Shown here piece by piece: positions 11,763 through 24,779 of a DNA stretch of 64,000 bases (the first letter of the stretch is position 1; every line of letters starts with the position of its first letter). The stretch lies in contig RSEF01000003.1 of assembly GCA_003993805.1 (NCBI GenBank), forward strand, positions 60,545,759 through 60,609,758, written 5' to 3'. A program made the translations under genes and the position numbers. Source of the stretch: Himantopus leucocephalus. Taxonomy: Eukaryota; Chordata; Aves; Charadriiformes; Recurvirostridae. The notes below the pieces were generated by a model. It was not told the DNA's origin. It was given only the letters and a program-made list of their open reading frames with translations, and did no database searches.

Positions 11763-14700
11763 TTCCCAGGCACAGGGCAAACGTCTGCTGCCTCTCACAA
11801 AATGCAAGCCCTCCTGTGAGGGCTCCAGCTCCTAACTTCAAATTCTCAAACCCTCTGGCTCTTAAGGACAGGGAAATAGTAGCCTGAAGCCTGCAGCTTG
11901 ACCCCACTGAAGGGGTTTTTGTCTTTCATGGACGGCCCCAGACTGAGGACAACATAGGAAGTCTCTAAGGAAGACATTCTTGGTTTTCCCCATCCTTTTG
12001 CAACTTTCTGACGCTCACTACATGGTCACTCTCCATCTACAGTATACGGTGCTCACATCCATTTTCACTTGCTACTTTGTTCCCCACTGCAGAAGCAGTT
12101 GTCTGTGACAAGGACAGCAGGTACACCATTGCAGATGTCTGCGTAGCTACTTCTGTAGGTCCCATAGCATGCTCTCTGGTATCAGGAATTGTAGATAGCC
12201 TGGTTTAAAAAAGAAAAAAAAGACCAAACATCACAGAGGCACAGAAAGCTGCCTCGCCAGGGCATTTGCGGCCAGGCACGTGTGTGAGGCGGCGGCTCAG
12301 GAGCAGTGCAGCTCTGTTCACATGGTGCTACGCCCATGTAAATCAGTTCAAGTAATCCCATGCTGTCACACAGAGCTACCTCAGATGTTTCTGCACCTGA
12401 GCCAATCTGTACTTTAGATAATCTTCCCAGGAACAATAAGGAGTTATTGAGAATAACTCATACACTAATCCCCAGAGCGGACCAACCCAGGAGTGTCACA
12501 ACCCATTTTACAGAGGAGGAACAAGAACTTCAAAGCCCTGCAGAAGGCTTTGGGAATGGCAGTGCCCAGTTTCAAGGCTCCCTGTTGCCTGGTGGAGTCC
12601 TCTGCCCCCGAGGAGGGACGCAGGCCTGCAGGTGGCTCGGGGCAGGCATGGGTGCCAAAGTGTGGGAGTTGGAGATTCATGCTGCCAGCCAGGACCTGCT
12701 AACGTAGGAAATGCTAAACAGGGCAGTGCATTTGAAGATCGCCGTTGACAAGGTATTTCAGTTCTTTTGTTCGCTTGTTGCCCATGGTAATTTGTCCGTA
12801 GCTTGAAGTTTGCCATTCGGTAATTTTTGCATAGCTAATGAGGACTAACCTGTGTCCTCTACATCCTGTAACTGCTCGCTCTTTGTTATGTTACCACAGA
12901 AGTATAATCTCCAAAACGTAGTTAGTAGAGAGACTCCAAAACACCAGGGATTCATAGTACAAAAGTATAGCATAGACTAATACTTACTAGTCAAATGCAT
13001 TAAACATCTTTTGTCACAGTACGAAATTCAGCAGGCATTTTTCAAATGGCCACTCATTATTGGTCTCTTTGGTCCCATTGGAGTCATCTGTGAAACTCCC
13101 ATTAACGAAACAAGAAGCACATAAGACAAGTTGTTTACCACTCACGCTCTATCTTCTAAAGTAAGTGATGCTCATACGTGCTCAAGTCTAAGTAACTCAA
13201 CAGGCAGGAGTATTTCTCTGAAGCAAGAAACAGCGTCAAAAACCCCCACACTCTACTCTGTCTTACTTGGGTTTAGAGTCAGAGGCAGAATTTTTTTTTC
13301 TTCTACTGAAGAATGAAAAGTGTCAGAGGTAGCAGCAACACTTTTCGTCTGCCGTATATATGCTCAGCTCACTGCTGCAGAACGCCAGACAGCGCAGTCC
13401 CAAGTGACAGCTCGGCTGAGCCTTTCACTGCAAACAATAGAGTACACCGTGCGCTCAGAGGACTTTTCTGTAAAGAGGAAAAGAGCATCTGGGCAGCTGC
13501 TCTACTGGAGGACTCGCTGCACCTTCTTTATCTCACTTCTACACCTGTAAGCTCTCTTCATTAGTTCATCTTCCTCTCTTCAGATACAAGCCATTACGAA
13601 TTGTTAAGGAATATTGCATAATGTTTTTTACTAATATGAGGTTACCCACAGATGGAAACCCATATTAGATGAGGCAATGCTATCTATCTGCCCTAACAGG
13701 TTTGTGAACTGTGAGCAATTTTATTAGGCACTTGCAGTTTTATCTTCTAGTAGCACATACAATTGCAGAGGATCACTCAACAGTTTATTTTGATTGCAAA
13801 GCCTGTGGGCAGAGACCATCTCTTGTATAAGCAGAGCCGAACACAATAGGGACCTGATTTTGTCTGTGTCCTCCAGATACTTCTGGGATGCAAATTCCAA
13901 ATTTTATCAGTCCACAAGATTGAATTATTCCTGAGTCCTTCCACGGTGTAAAGTTGGTATAATCCACTTGGCGTTGTGTCAATTGCTTTACAAAATTAAA
14001 CCTTTGTGCATTTACTGCAAAAGGATGTGGAAAAAATAAGAGCCACATGCCCGAGGAGAAATACGCACACACACGTCCAGGTGTTTACAGAAATATTCCT
14101 CAGCTGCTGCCTGGTCTCTGAAGTCCATAGTCATTGAATCTTTTACCACCAGCCAAACATAAAACCACTTCAGTCAGACCACCAACAGTACTTCAGTCCT
14201 ACTACCAATTTCCAGCCCTACATCCAACGACTGCCAGTAAGACCCAGCCCAGGTCCCCCTGTCACCTCACTCTTTGGTGAACACTGTAGTAGTGCATCTA
14301 ATTTGGGCAGACGTGGAGAGATGAGGAGCTGAACCAGCTGAGATCCTCCAAGAAAGGGACCAGAAGAAAGAGTCCCAGGGGGAACGGGTACCTACTCAGC
14401 TGCTGAAACAACCTACAATCCTTCCTGCTCCCTGCACCAAAGGAGCATGTGTTGGCATGTTCTTGGGGTGGGCTCTGGTGTCCTTGCTGCAGCAGTTAGA
14501 AAATTACCATGGTGACTGTGACTGTTTCAGCCCTCCAAGGCAGAGGAGACAACTATTGAGCTCTAAGCTGGCTGGTGCAGGGTTCAGCTGCTGAGATAAA
14601 GCCTTAAATGCAACACATGACTGCCCCCATCCTGCTTTTTGTAACCCTGTTGACTACGTGTAGCCTGGGAAAGCCGGCATCTCACCTACTCAGCATATAT

Positions 14701-15561
14701 ACATACCATTGGCCCCTGGGAGGGGCTGGTGACCTTAATGTAGGGGTGGAGAGCTCCACAGGGGGAAGAGCAATTAAAATCAGGTTTTGCCATCCCTGGC
14801 CACATGTCTTTGTACCACGGTTTGTTTTGTGCCTTTGGGAAGTTCAGCCCTGCACGTGTCCAGCTTTTAGTGCTTTAACGGATATTCCAGCCATGCGAAT
14901 CAAACGGCCATTGAATCCAGTCATTTCAAATTAGATCAAGTGTTAGTCTTCAAATTAAAATGTTGACTATAAAAATCAATGGTAGCATTTTACTATTGCA
15001 CTCTTGGGATTGTTTTAGAGACCCAGTTACAGATTTCAGTCAGCTGTGGCTGACTGCAGCGCCCAGGAGTATCTTTCAGTCTAGAGCCATGCCTCCACAT
15101 ACCTTCTGTTCATAGACATGGCCATTGCCCATCTGGATGACATACTCCTGTGCTGAGCACACACAGCATAAATTTGATGCCTGAACATTCATCTGCAGCC
15201 CATGGAACATACACATTTTCTGCTACTGAGTCAGCAAGCAGGCCTCACCAGCAGGAAAATTTCTGAAGACAAAGTACTTTTAGATTGATACTGGGCTGTG
15301 TGTCTCTTACTGGAGACCAAAACATCCTTGAGTCATCAAGTCTAGGCTCATCACTAGGGAAAACCAGAGCAGAAGGACAATGCAGGAAGTTTTGATTTAG
15401 CACAGCCTTAAGCTGGGCTAGATTGAAGTTCTTCTCCGTTGATTTCAGGCCTTCAAAACTCTGGGCATCAGGTCTTACAGAGTATTGGAGGCATCTGGCT
15501 CTGGGCTGTACTGTCATTAAAAGTTAATGTATGCAAAATTTGCTACAGGAGTTTGCTGTTT

Positions 15562-15604
15562 TCTTACATGTGGCAGCTACTGTCCTCTGCTGCCACATGT
15601 AAGA
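15562..15604. repeat. Perfect 16-bp inverted repeat with 11-nt loop
   Basis: Arm TCTTACATGTGGCAGC at 15562-15577 and its exact reverse complement at 15589-15604. Beyond a small internal loop, four more pairs form (GCTG at 15555-15558 with CAGC at 15607-15610). Confidence 0.95.
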
Positions 15605-16419
15605 TCCAGCTAGACCCATCATCCAGATCATGATTTTGAGCAACTTTTGAGTATTCTTTGTGTCACAAAGTACCCTGAAGCCCTAACACACCTCTTCCAT
15701 CCTGCAATACAAAGAGCTGGTGCCTGCAAAGGGTGTGGGAGCTGAAAACAAATGGTGGATACAACAAAGGGCAAGCACATAAGACCATTACGTCCTACAG
15801 CTGCAAGCCACTGCTCAGTGTTGCACAGCAGGTCACCAGCCCAATTCCAGTTGAGTATTTTGTAGACATGACAGGTGGGAGTAGTAAAATGGAGTTTTGA
15901 TGACTGTCTATTGACACAAGTCCATGTTGTACTTGTAAACTGGGGATTGTCTAGTAGCTCCTTGAGGGTATTGGAGCAGGTACATCATTCACGTACAAGG
16001 TGTTCTCTTAGGAACACGGTGTAAGTGGGCACTGCCCATCATAATTGTAAATATTATATGTATGTTAGTGATTACTGTAGTGTTTAATAGCTGAGGAGGT
16101 GGGGGATTTCAGCAGGGCATACACTCGAAAGCAGGCAACGCTGGTGAACTTCACCTGAACTCAATGGCCTTTGCAAGGATCTTTCTTTACTTCTAACCAC
16201 GCTGAGTCACTATTTTGGCACAGCAGAGGATAAAAATCAGGCCAGGCAGCGCAACAAAAAAGTTAACAGCAGGTAAGCACTGTTGTTAAAATAAGGATCA
16301 GGGGCAGAAGGGAGAAAGTAAATTGCTGAAGGACAGGTTTTCTAAGACCTTTGAAAATGGAGGATATCTTGAGAAAACCTTTACAGGTTTTCTTCCTAGA
16401 GAAGGCATTAGAGAAAACA

Positions 16420-16762
16420 TACAAATGACTATACTGGGTGAACCAAAGGTCCATCTTCTCTGGTATCCCATCCTCAGCAGTGCCATAAGCAGGTGCCCGG
16501 GATCGAACAGGAGGCTGTGCATGGTACATTCCCCTGAATACTCTCCCAGACTCAACTTATTTCCATCTCAAAGGGCTTCCTGATCTGTGTGTGGGTTTCT
16601 ATATTTATTAACCCTCTGTGGAGTTCTCTTCCGTGTACCTACGTTGTAAAGTAAACTTTTAGCTTCAACTACATCCTTTGGCAGCAAGTGCCACCAGTCT
16701 ACTGCCTCCTCTGTGAAGGGCATTTCTATTTGTTTTGAATCCAGAGCTACAGCACAGTCCTC
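16420..16762 (-). mobile_element. Old CR1/L3-type LINE remnant
   Basis: Resembles the antisense of an ancient amniote CR1-type 3' region: the blocks GGTGAACCAAAGGTCCATC (16437-16455), then CATCCTTTGGCAGCAAGTGCC and the GTGAAGGGCATTTCTATTTG stretch (about 16670-16735) occur in the expected order. Heavily diverged, with a possible deletion in the middle. Confidence 0.6.
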
Positions 16763-16894
16763 GCGTTATATCATGATCATTTGGATAACTGAAGCAAATG
16801 CTATTGTACAAAACCACACTCCCCATGGTCTGCTGAGTTTGCTGGTTGCTAATGCAGAACAGCTTTACTGATCTAAGGTCTAACAGGATCGTAG

Positions 16895-16941
16895 ATTTCT
16901 GTAATTTCTGTAATCACAAACATTTCTGGAATTACAGAAAT
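16895..16941. repeat. Direct plus inverted 11-bp repeat
   Basis: ATTTCTGTAAT occurs at 16895-16905 and, overlapping by two bases, at 16904-16914. Its reverse complement ATTACAGAAAT is at 16931-16941. Confidence 0.9.
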
Positions 16942-19900
16942 GTTATCATCATCTTCCTTCTGCCGACGCAGGAACACTCCTTTCTGCATCCTTTTACCCA
17001 TATGTGTTTTATTTGTTGTTGATCACCATGCCGGAGTGGTAATAGACAGAACAGTTAAACGTCTAGCTAGATGGTGTGTCAGGTAATGTGGAAAGCTGAG
17101 CAGTTCAGGGTCGGTTGCAGCTCAGGGTTTAATGCTCACATTGCTTCTACCGGTGCATAACACTGTTCAGGAATTCACAGGGTATATCTAGCACAGTAGC
17201 AATACATCAGGATGTCTAGGCATAGCTGCAGTACAAATAGGGAAGCTAATTTTAGTGCGTAAGTAATTGTTCATTTCAGGAAATATTTAATAAAAAAAAT
17301 TTAAACTTCAGAAATTATTTTTTTTTAAGGTTATGGTTTTTCTCTCCCCAACACGCAGTGAAGGTTTCAGTCCCCCAGCCCCATACACTGTTTATTCAGG
17401 ACCTGCTATAAGGAAGCCTGTGACTGAGATGGGGAGCCTGTCAATAGGCAGTTGGAAGGAGGAGAAGGGCGGTTATTTCCTCAAGCAGATCTGCCATTGA
17501 TGAAGATTTAGCCCCCACTGAGTCCATCTGCTCCCCTTTTCCTGCATCGGACTTTCCTCCCCCTGAATTTTGCCAAGGTCCACAACTTGTAGACTGCATC
17601 AGAACTCCAGAGGCAGGTATCTCCCAGCATAGAGTTCGTGGTTGGGCACAGGGAGTAGGGTGAAAAACTTAACTAATGACAAAATGACAGCAAACTGTGT
17701 AGCACCAAGAGAAAAAAAAAAGTGATTAAACACAGAGGAGACAGAAAGGTAGCAAACAGCCCCAAGCAGTCAAAAAAATGAGAAACTTTGTGTTAGAAAT
17801 CTCAAGATTTGATTTTCTGGAATAAAATGCATTTTGGGGTCACTCACCCAACAGTTTTGGCTGGGGATTCAAGCCTCTGGAAAGGTTTTGGGATCCATTG
17901 CTTCTCCCCAGATCTAAAAATTACATTCCCATGCAAATCATCTTGAAAGCAAGGAAAAGCACTCCCTTCCAACTTGAAGGAGATGACCATGGGGACAGTG
18001 ATGACCTTTTTAGTCAGTAAAAAGGTCTCCATTCAACATCCCTAAATGCAGGCAGACAATGATTCCCTTAGGAAACTGTTCCACAACAGAGGAAATTGTA
18101 ACGAGGCAAAAATCCTGAGCACCACCTCAGCAGCCCCTGTGATGAAAGTATAACAAATCATGTTCCCCTCACAGCGGCTTTTTTACGCTCCTCTCTGCTG
18201 CCACAGCAGAGACCTCTGCAGCTTTATGTGCATGGTTTCCTGACCGGGAGAGGTGCTTACAGCTCATGGGGGACCCATTTGTCCTGAACCAACTTCTTCC
18301 CAATCAATTTCATTGGCGTTATGGGACTGTGCCAGTGTAGCAGAAAAGAAAAGGCTCTTCACTTTTTTTGAAGCACATTGATCTCACCAAACCTACAGAA
18401 TTAACCCACAGTACAAATCAATTGATGAAACTCCCAAATACTCATGCTGCCTCTTGCAAAAGCAAGTGACAGCACAATTTCAGAGGGCATGCAATTACAT
18501 TTACAGTTGAAAAGGGCCCAGCAAGGAAAGACCTGGCTATAGTCCAAGTCTAATGGACTTTATTTAAAATGTACACACCAGCCCTGGAACACAGCAGCTC
18601 CTGTCAAAAGTGGTGTAACGAAAATGCTAGCTTTGGTGGATCATCAAATTTTTATCTCACATATCAGACCAAATGCGAATAGAGCAGTTCACCCAAACCC
18701 TCACCAGTCTTTAAGAAAGCAAGTTAGCAGAAACAAAGATGACTAAAGTAGCCTGAAGACTGTGGTCCAAAAGAAATAATCAACACTTCTGGCTTTCTTT
18801 TTGTCTCAACGTGAATGCCAGTTTAGTCATTGTCACAAAAAATATGTGGGTGGGGAGAGATTTGCCCCTGAAGGAAAGAGGGCAGCGAACAGGACCATCG
18901 ATCTGAAATGGTTGTGAAGTTTTAAACTTCAGTTGGATACACAAAGACATCCTCAGACAGAAAAAGGCAGCAGATGTATTTATTTTCAGCCTCCCATGTC
19001 CCTGCGTGCCATGGATGGGGGCTTCTCCAGCCAGCTGTAGGCCTCTAAAAGTCCTGTGGTGCACTGGGATGCTGACGGCTCAGACCCAGGTAGCTCCTGC
19101 TGAAGCAGCTCACTGGATCCCTGCACCTACATCTGGATCAGATAGTGATGCTGGATTTAAAATAATCCAAATTACCTATGTCCATCTTGTTAGTACTCAA
19201 ATGTTTATTTATTATTTTGCCTTAAAAATGCATAGCAACAGTACTGTAAATCACTGGAATTGTGTCCATGGGACTCTAGTTTTGTTGCTTCCCTTGGCTT
19301 TCCTTCTTTCTTGATAGCTTATAATACTCATATTATTACTCAAGATTAGCAGTTTTGTTAAAACAAGAGCAGTTTTCTGCACAAATCTGCAAAATTGACC
19401 TTGTGTGTCTCTACTGGGAGCCACCCACAGTCAGACTTCATGCACCCTAATGCTGGAAATGCACTTACCTAAATTAGATATCCCATCGCAGCAGAGTGCA
19501 CCGATAGCAGGGGCTTATCAGTGCCGCCTGCGCCCTGGGAATCAGCTGGCTACTCCTTATCTTGCAGGAGATTGAATTTATGGCATTTCTTTATTCTAAG
19601 GCTCAACTGTAAAGATGCAAGATTTGTTTGTCAAGTCAGCTCAAGAATAATGCTAAATCTCTGATGTTCCCAAACGGGTTTGAAGGTTCGCTGTAGCAAA
19701 GCCGCTTTACAGAGCTCATTCTTTGTTACAGTCCTTTACCTTTACGTCTTCGTTTGCCCAGCCACTTCGAAGGCAATGAAAATAAGGCAGCCACCAACCT
19801 AATCCATTCCATACATTGAATTATTTTGCAAGCTCAGCCAGTGCTGTGTTGCCTGCAGGAACTTGCTTCTTAAATAAATCTTTTCTTCTAAAAAAAACCT

Positions 19901-21670
19901 ATTAGTGGATTTGCATTTTTTCCTTTCAGAAATACTGAGGGAGCTGTGACTGGAAAAAAAAAAAAGTAATAAAGGAACCATTTCTGCTCCAATAATAGCC
20001 TGCCTGGATTGCACAGGTAAAATTTGTGCCATTCCCCTCCCTTGCTGCGATGCCACTGAACACCTGAGCTGACGTGTTACCCCAGGCGGTGAGGGGGCCG
20101 AGGGAGCTGCTACGCGCCAGGTCCCCCTGAGGTGTTTTCGGAAAGGGGCGAACCCCTGACCCCACAGGAGCACACTCACCCACGCAGCATCAGTGGGAAG
20201 AGCTGCCCTGCCAAGCAGTTACAGCTGTGCTTGTTCAAGGGTGCCAGCGCAGCCCTGGGGGCTCGTGGCCCTTCCCTGGTGGCGCGGCTGTGCCACCCAA
20301 CCCAATGGCACATGCTGAGCCAGCAAAAACTCCCTTCTCCTGCAGCAGGCGCTTTTACCATCAGTTGTCCTGCCACAGTAATGTGAGTAAACAGATTTGG
20401 GGTGGAGAGGGTGTTTCTTTGACTTTGCATTGTTGGAATTGTGAGCGTCAGCTCCTCAAGCACAGACCTCTGGTTGGTGGGATAGAGAAGTAATCCCAAA
20501 ACCCACTTCTAACCCTCTCCTTGGGTTGGGGAGGTGAAACACCAGCCACTACTTAGCCCCTAACATAGGAAAATGCTTTCATTTAGGTTCATGTCCTACT
20601 GAATCAAGGCTTGGTCAAGGCACAAGATAAACATAGGCTTAAATGTTTTGGTACGACGGTGAGGGCTACAGAATGAAAGCATCCGTGATGGCAACTGGGA
20701 AGGTGTTGCGGTGACTGCTCTATATTGCCACCTAGGAATCTGCGTTCACACAGCAGCCCGAGTCTTCAAAGTCTGCCAATCTATGTGCCAGCACATTGGA
20801 TCTATACAATGCGCCAAGAGAAGAATCACCAAGAAATAATCTCCGGTTTCAATCCATGCTTTACATGCAGGGATGCAGTGAAGCCTCCTTGACTCTGAAG
20901 GCCTTACTCACTGTGCTTGTTCATGATGAGTATAAATCAGTATAAATCAGTAATGAAGCTCAATCACAGAACAGCGTGTCCTTCTCTTTGTCCAGGAGAG
21001 TGGGATCTGATGCTTTTTGTCTGCTGGCTGCCTCTTTGATTTCCCTGACGAGGACTCACAGGGTGCGTGCCAGGCCCAGGACCGCGTTCTGCCCTACCAG
21101 ACCAGCCACAGGGGGACAGGCAGAGGTGAAGTTTGCAGAAAGAGAATAAAAAAAGAATGGTGCCAAATCGACACCAAAGCTCAGTCAGGACGAAAATTTG
21201 CACGTTTTGAGGAAAGGCACTGAAGTAGATAAAGCTGGGAAAAGTCTAAAGCTTGGACAGCAAATAACCCGAACTCCTCCTGCAAACCCTTCTGTCAAAG
21301 AGCCAGTTCTGGCTGTCATTTTCATCTTCCACGTCTTAAATGATAAACCAGAGGGAATAAATTTCATGTGATACATAGACATAAAACCAAGACTGCTCTT
21401 CGGTAGCTAGCTATTGCTTAGTATCTCTCCTGAACCGTAGTGTTGAATACTTGGAGCAGCTGATTCTATACAGGACTTTTATGAATGTACAAGTATATTT
21501 AACTATTGTTAAGTAGATCCTCCTAATGGAAAAAGAAACTGCTCTGGTTGTGTTGGATGACAGAGATCAAGCCACTGCAACATTCAAGTGGTTCAGAAGA
21601 GTCCAGCACCTAGAAGGCGCTGCAGGTGACCAGATATTACGGACCATTCTGCTTATGCTTAACTGTTATT

Positions 21671-21702
21671 AATAAATAAATAAATAAATAAATAAATAAA
21701 AA
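21671..21702. repeat. (AATA)n microsatellite
   Basis: Eight tandem AATA units. Confidence 0.97.
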
Positions 21703-22934
21703 CAACCAAAAAACAACAGTTGAGCAATTTTGAAAGTCCAACCCTGTCTCAGTAATCCTTGAAATGTGCTGCTGGCTTGGGAGTGATGCTTCTTTGGAGA
21801 GGAGCTCTTCACAGAGACCTGCACCCCAACTTTCCTAAGTTAATCAATTTCTTCCATGATGCCAGGCAAATGCATCCAGTCTCTTTTGGGTTTGAATATA
21901 TTGTAAATCTCAGGGCCAAAACTGTGTGACTGTGCACTGTCAGTTGTGGTGTGGTGTGTGCGCATCAGCCTTCTGGTGTTCAATGAATGTTCAGACCCAG
22001 TGGCCTGTCAGCCACTATGCTTGAGGGAATGCAATTTTTTTCCTGTAAAATTGTGATAAGGACATATTCAGCCCCTTTTCATATGTTTGTAATAACGTAT
22101 GTTATTGGATGTTTTCTGTGCCACCGAATTTTCACTCACTCAAGAAGGCCCATTGACAGAGGGAACCTCTCTCCCCTTCAGAGCCTGGGTCAGCTACTGG
22201 TGTGACAATCATAAGGCAAAATCCATATTTTACATTTTAACCAAGCGTACATGGTTTGGAATTGGAGAGACCATAAGGACAGATTTGCACAGATGCTCTG
22301 AAGACTGAAAATTCACTTAAGAGAATTAAGCCAAATCAAGACGCAAGGAGTTAATCGTGATATACACAGCACCCTGTAGCTGTTTTTATTTATTGATGAT
22401 ACTCAATATATACAGCAGCTGGTAAACCTGACTGGTTTACTATCATGACCAGTTCCAGCTCATTATTCTCTCTCATTTGACCTCCTCCCACGTCAGGTAA
22501 GAAACAGTCTGTGATCTTAGCAGTTATCACTGTTTTTCAGAGAAATCCTTAATTCTGTTAAAGAACTGTTGAGATCTGTCTTTCTATGTCAGGAACAAAA
22601 TCAATAGCACCTAATAAAAAATGATGTAATTTTGAGAACAAAACTGGCATTGCTTTTATTTGATAATGGAAAAACTTATCAACAAAATTAATGTGCCCAG
22701 AGCGGAATTTCTTACATCTGTCCAGTTAGAAAAACTCTCAGGACCACAAAGAGCAGGTCCTCCTGTCTTCCCCCCAGCCAGATCATTCACTCGGCCTCTC
22801 TCCTTCATGTGTATCACTCTTCCAGGGCCCCAAATTCGAGTGCATTCACTGCAGATTCACCGCACTGTTTAGTGCTGGGTTCCTGACGCTGATACTATTT
22901 CCTTTTGTGTAAGAACAGTGACAAACTGAAATTT

Positions 22935-22974
22935 GGGGGGGGGGGGGGGGGGCTTTNGGGGGGGGGGGGGGGGG
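22935..22974. repeat. Two poly(G) runs around a single N, suspected assembly artefact
   Basis: G18, then CTTTN, then G17, then CTTT. The repeated (G)nCTTT on both sides of one undetermined base suggests that two contig ends carrying the same sequence were abutted. A run of G is also prone to sequencing error. Confidence 0.8.
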
Positions 22975-23430
22975 CTTTCAGCTCCCCAGGGATGTGGCTG
23001 TAGGAGTGGGATACGAACTGAAACATTTTGCTTTTCTGCAAACTCTCTTATTTTCCCCATCCATCCTAATCCAAATCCCACGTACCCCTTTGAGCAGTGT
23101 TTTCACGCTCTCTACCTGGGCTCTCATCTCAGGCACAGTCTCTCTCCTATTCAAACACAATGTCTAGCATTAAAGCGCGACTGACTTTCTTAGTCTCCCC
23201 CTACAATAAAAATGAGCCCGGCTCAACAGCAATAATGACAGCAACCCCTTTTCAGGTTTATAACTCTATTACTCAAAATGCTCTTGTGGTGAAAAAAGTC
23301 TCCTTCTGGTTTTACATGCATAATAAATATCCACACCGGGGTGCGCAACCAGGAGATTTTGGTACTGGCTGGCAGAGTGGGGGCCCTCACTCCTGCGTCT
23401 GTCCTGCGCACAGCCCGGCTCCGCAGGACA

Positions 23431-23525
23431 CTGGTACGCAGCCCTGGCCCAGCTCCACAAGAAGCTGGTGCGCAGCCACGGCTGAGCTATATCGGGAGCT
23501 GGTACGCAGGGAGCTGGTGTGCAGA
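23431..23525. repeat. Imperfect tandem repeat with CTGGTACGCAG core
   Basis: The core occurs four times: CTGGTACGCAG (23431), CTGGTGCGCAG (23465), CTGGTACGCAG (23499) and CTGGTGTGCAG (23514). The first three are spaced about 34 bp. An open frame at 23097-23600 runs through it but resembles nothing known. Confidence 0.7.
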
Positions 23526-24390
23526 AAGATGCACAAAGGTAGCAAGAAACAATCTGGACATACACGGTCCCGCTGGTCCATCCCCTCCCTGCCCTTCTAG
23601 AAAAAAAGGAATAAATAGTAACATGGCAGAAGCCTCTGGTGGCAAGTGCTCCGCCACTGGCAGAGGTTTTCAGGCTGGACACCGGAAACAAGATTTGGGA
23701 AATATGGCGGGAGCAAGGGAAGAGAAAGGAGGGCATGTGCACACTCATCAGTTCCTGACAGGAGTGAGGTTGAAGTGAAAATCTTCCTGATGACCTCCAA
23801 CAAGCTACTGAAGCATGAATATAGCAGCTAATTGAGAGGCAGTGTTGATCGCCCGCGCTGCACTTAGAGGCTTCAGGTTAAAAAAGCACAGAAGAAACCT
23901 CAAAGAGATATGTGAAATTATACGGGACACAGGCAGAGAGGGCAAGAAGACGGGAATCTGTGGCATTAAACCTTAACCAGGACAAGCAGCAAAATGTTCA
24001 AATGTTAATTTAGAGACAAGAGCTGAAGGGCTTGCACCTCTCTGCCTGCTGAAGCCTTCGCCTGCAGCAAACAGACATAATCCAATTACAGGAGGCTGTT
24101 AAGCACTGGCAATAAACTATCCCTGGACGTACACACGGCTGTGGAGTGTTGCTTAATAAACTGTAAAATTTCTTTCACTCTCACCTGTTTTTTTGTAGGT
24201 TGCTGTTCATTTCTGTTCTGGAAGTGATGGTAAATGCAGCATCGTCATGTCAGTGATGTATGCAAATCTTTTACTTATCCTTAGAAATGTTAACTGTCCC
24301 TGCCTCCAGATACTCCAGCCTCCCTTTAATTTCTTTGAGAAAAGTATATGTTTTAGAAAAGACAGCCAGTCTGGCTTTCATTTTCCTGTT

Positions 24391-24435
24391 GCGTGTGTAT
24401 TTGTGTGCGTGCGTGTGCGTGTGCGTGCGTATATA
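24391..24435. repeat. (GT/GC)n purine-pyrimidine alternating tract
   Basis: GCGTGTGTATTTGTGTGCGT followed by further GCGT/GTGC units and TATA. A potential Z-DNA former. Confidence 0.9.
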
Positions 24436-24746
24436 GTCGTGCTAGAGCAGGTGTTACTCGATGATGTGTTGTCACTGAAATTAATGTTTATTCTCAAAGC
24501 AGTCATTGTGCATCAGGTTCATTCATTATCCTGGAACAAGGACAGCTTCTTTCTCTAAACCGTCCTGCAGGCACATTTGTGTGGAGCTCTAAGATGAATT
24601 CTGCAATAATCACCAGCCCCAGTGTCTAGCAAAACCCCGTTTCAGCCACAGGCATGTTAAATACCTTTCATCCAAAGCAAACAGGTAAAAATTAACACTT
24701 AAGTCAGCTCCTGGGGTTGTCATGTGACATAGCTGGTAATACAAAT

Positions 24747-24779
24747 ACTTAATATTGTAAAATAAAATCAATATTAAGT
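24747..24779. repeat. AT-rich perfect 11-bp inverted repeat
   Basis: ACTTAATATTG at 24747-24757 pairs with CAATATTAAGT at 24769-24779, with an 11-nt loop. Low GC makes the hairpin weak. Confidence 0.9.

Larger units (their letters stand above)
9961..16419. other. Intergenic, nothing recognised apart from the small repeats listed
   Basis: Only the CTG repeat and the 15.56-kb hairpin stand out. A 108-codon plus-strand frame at 14608-14934 begins with a hydrophobic leader-like stretch and is discussed as a finding. No supported gene. Confidence 0.55.
16763..22934. other. Intergenic, nothing recognised apart from the small repeats listed
   Basis: Includes the 16.9-kb inverted repeat and the (AATA)n run. 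A duplicated AGTATAAATC appears at 20930-20950. Open frames up to 126 codons (minus, 19799-20179) lack family features. Confidence 0.55.

Noticed and set aside
11581..11907. Frames giving poly-Leu, poly-Cys or poly-Gln at the CTG repeat
   Set aside because: Every frame over a (TGC)n run is open; no conserved flanking protein sequence.
20264..20290. CCCTGGTGGCGC string as a second CTCF site
   Set aside because: The 3' half fits but several core positions on the other side do not match the consensus.
23097..23600. A 167-codon plus-strand frame
   Set aside because: Overlaps an imperfect tandem repeat and other equally open frames on both strands. No recognisable domain.
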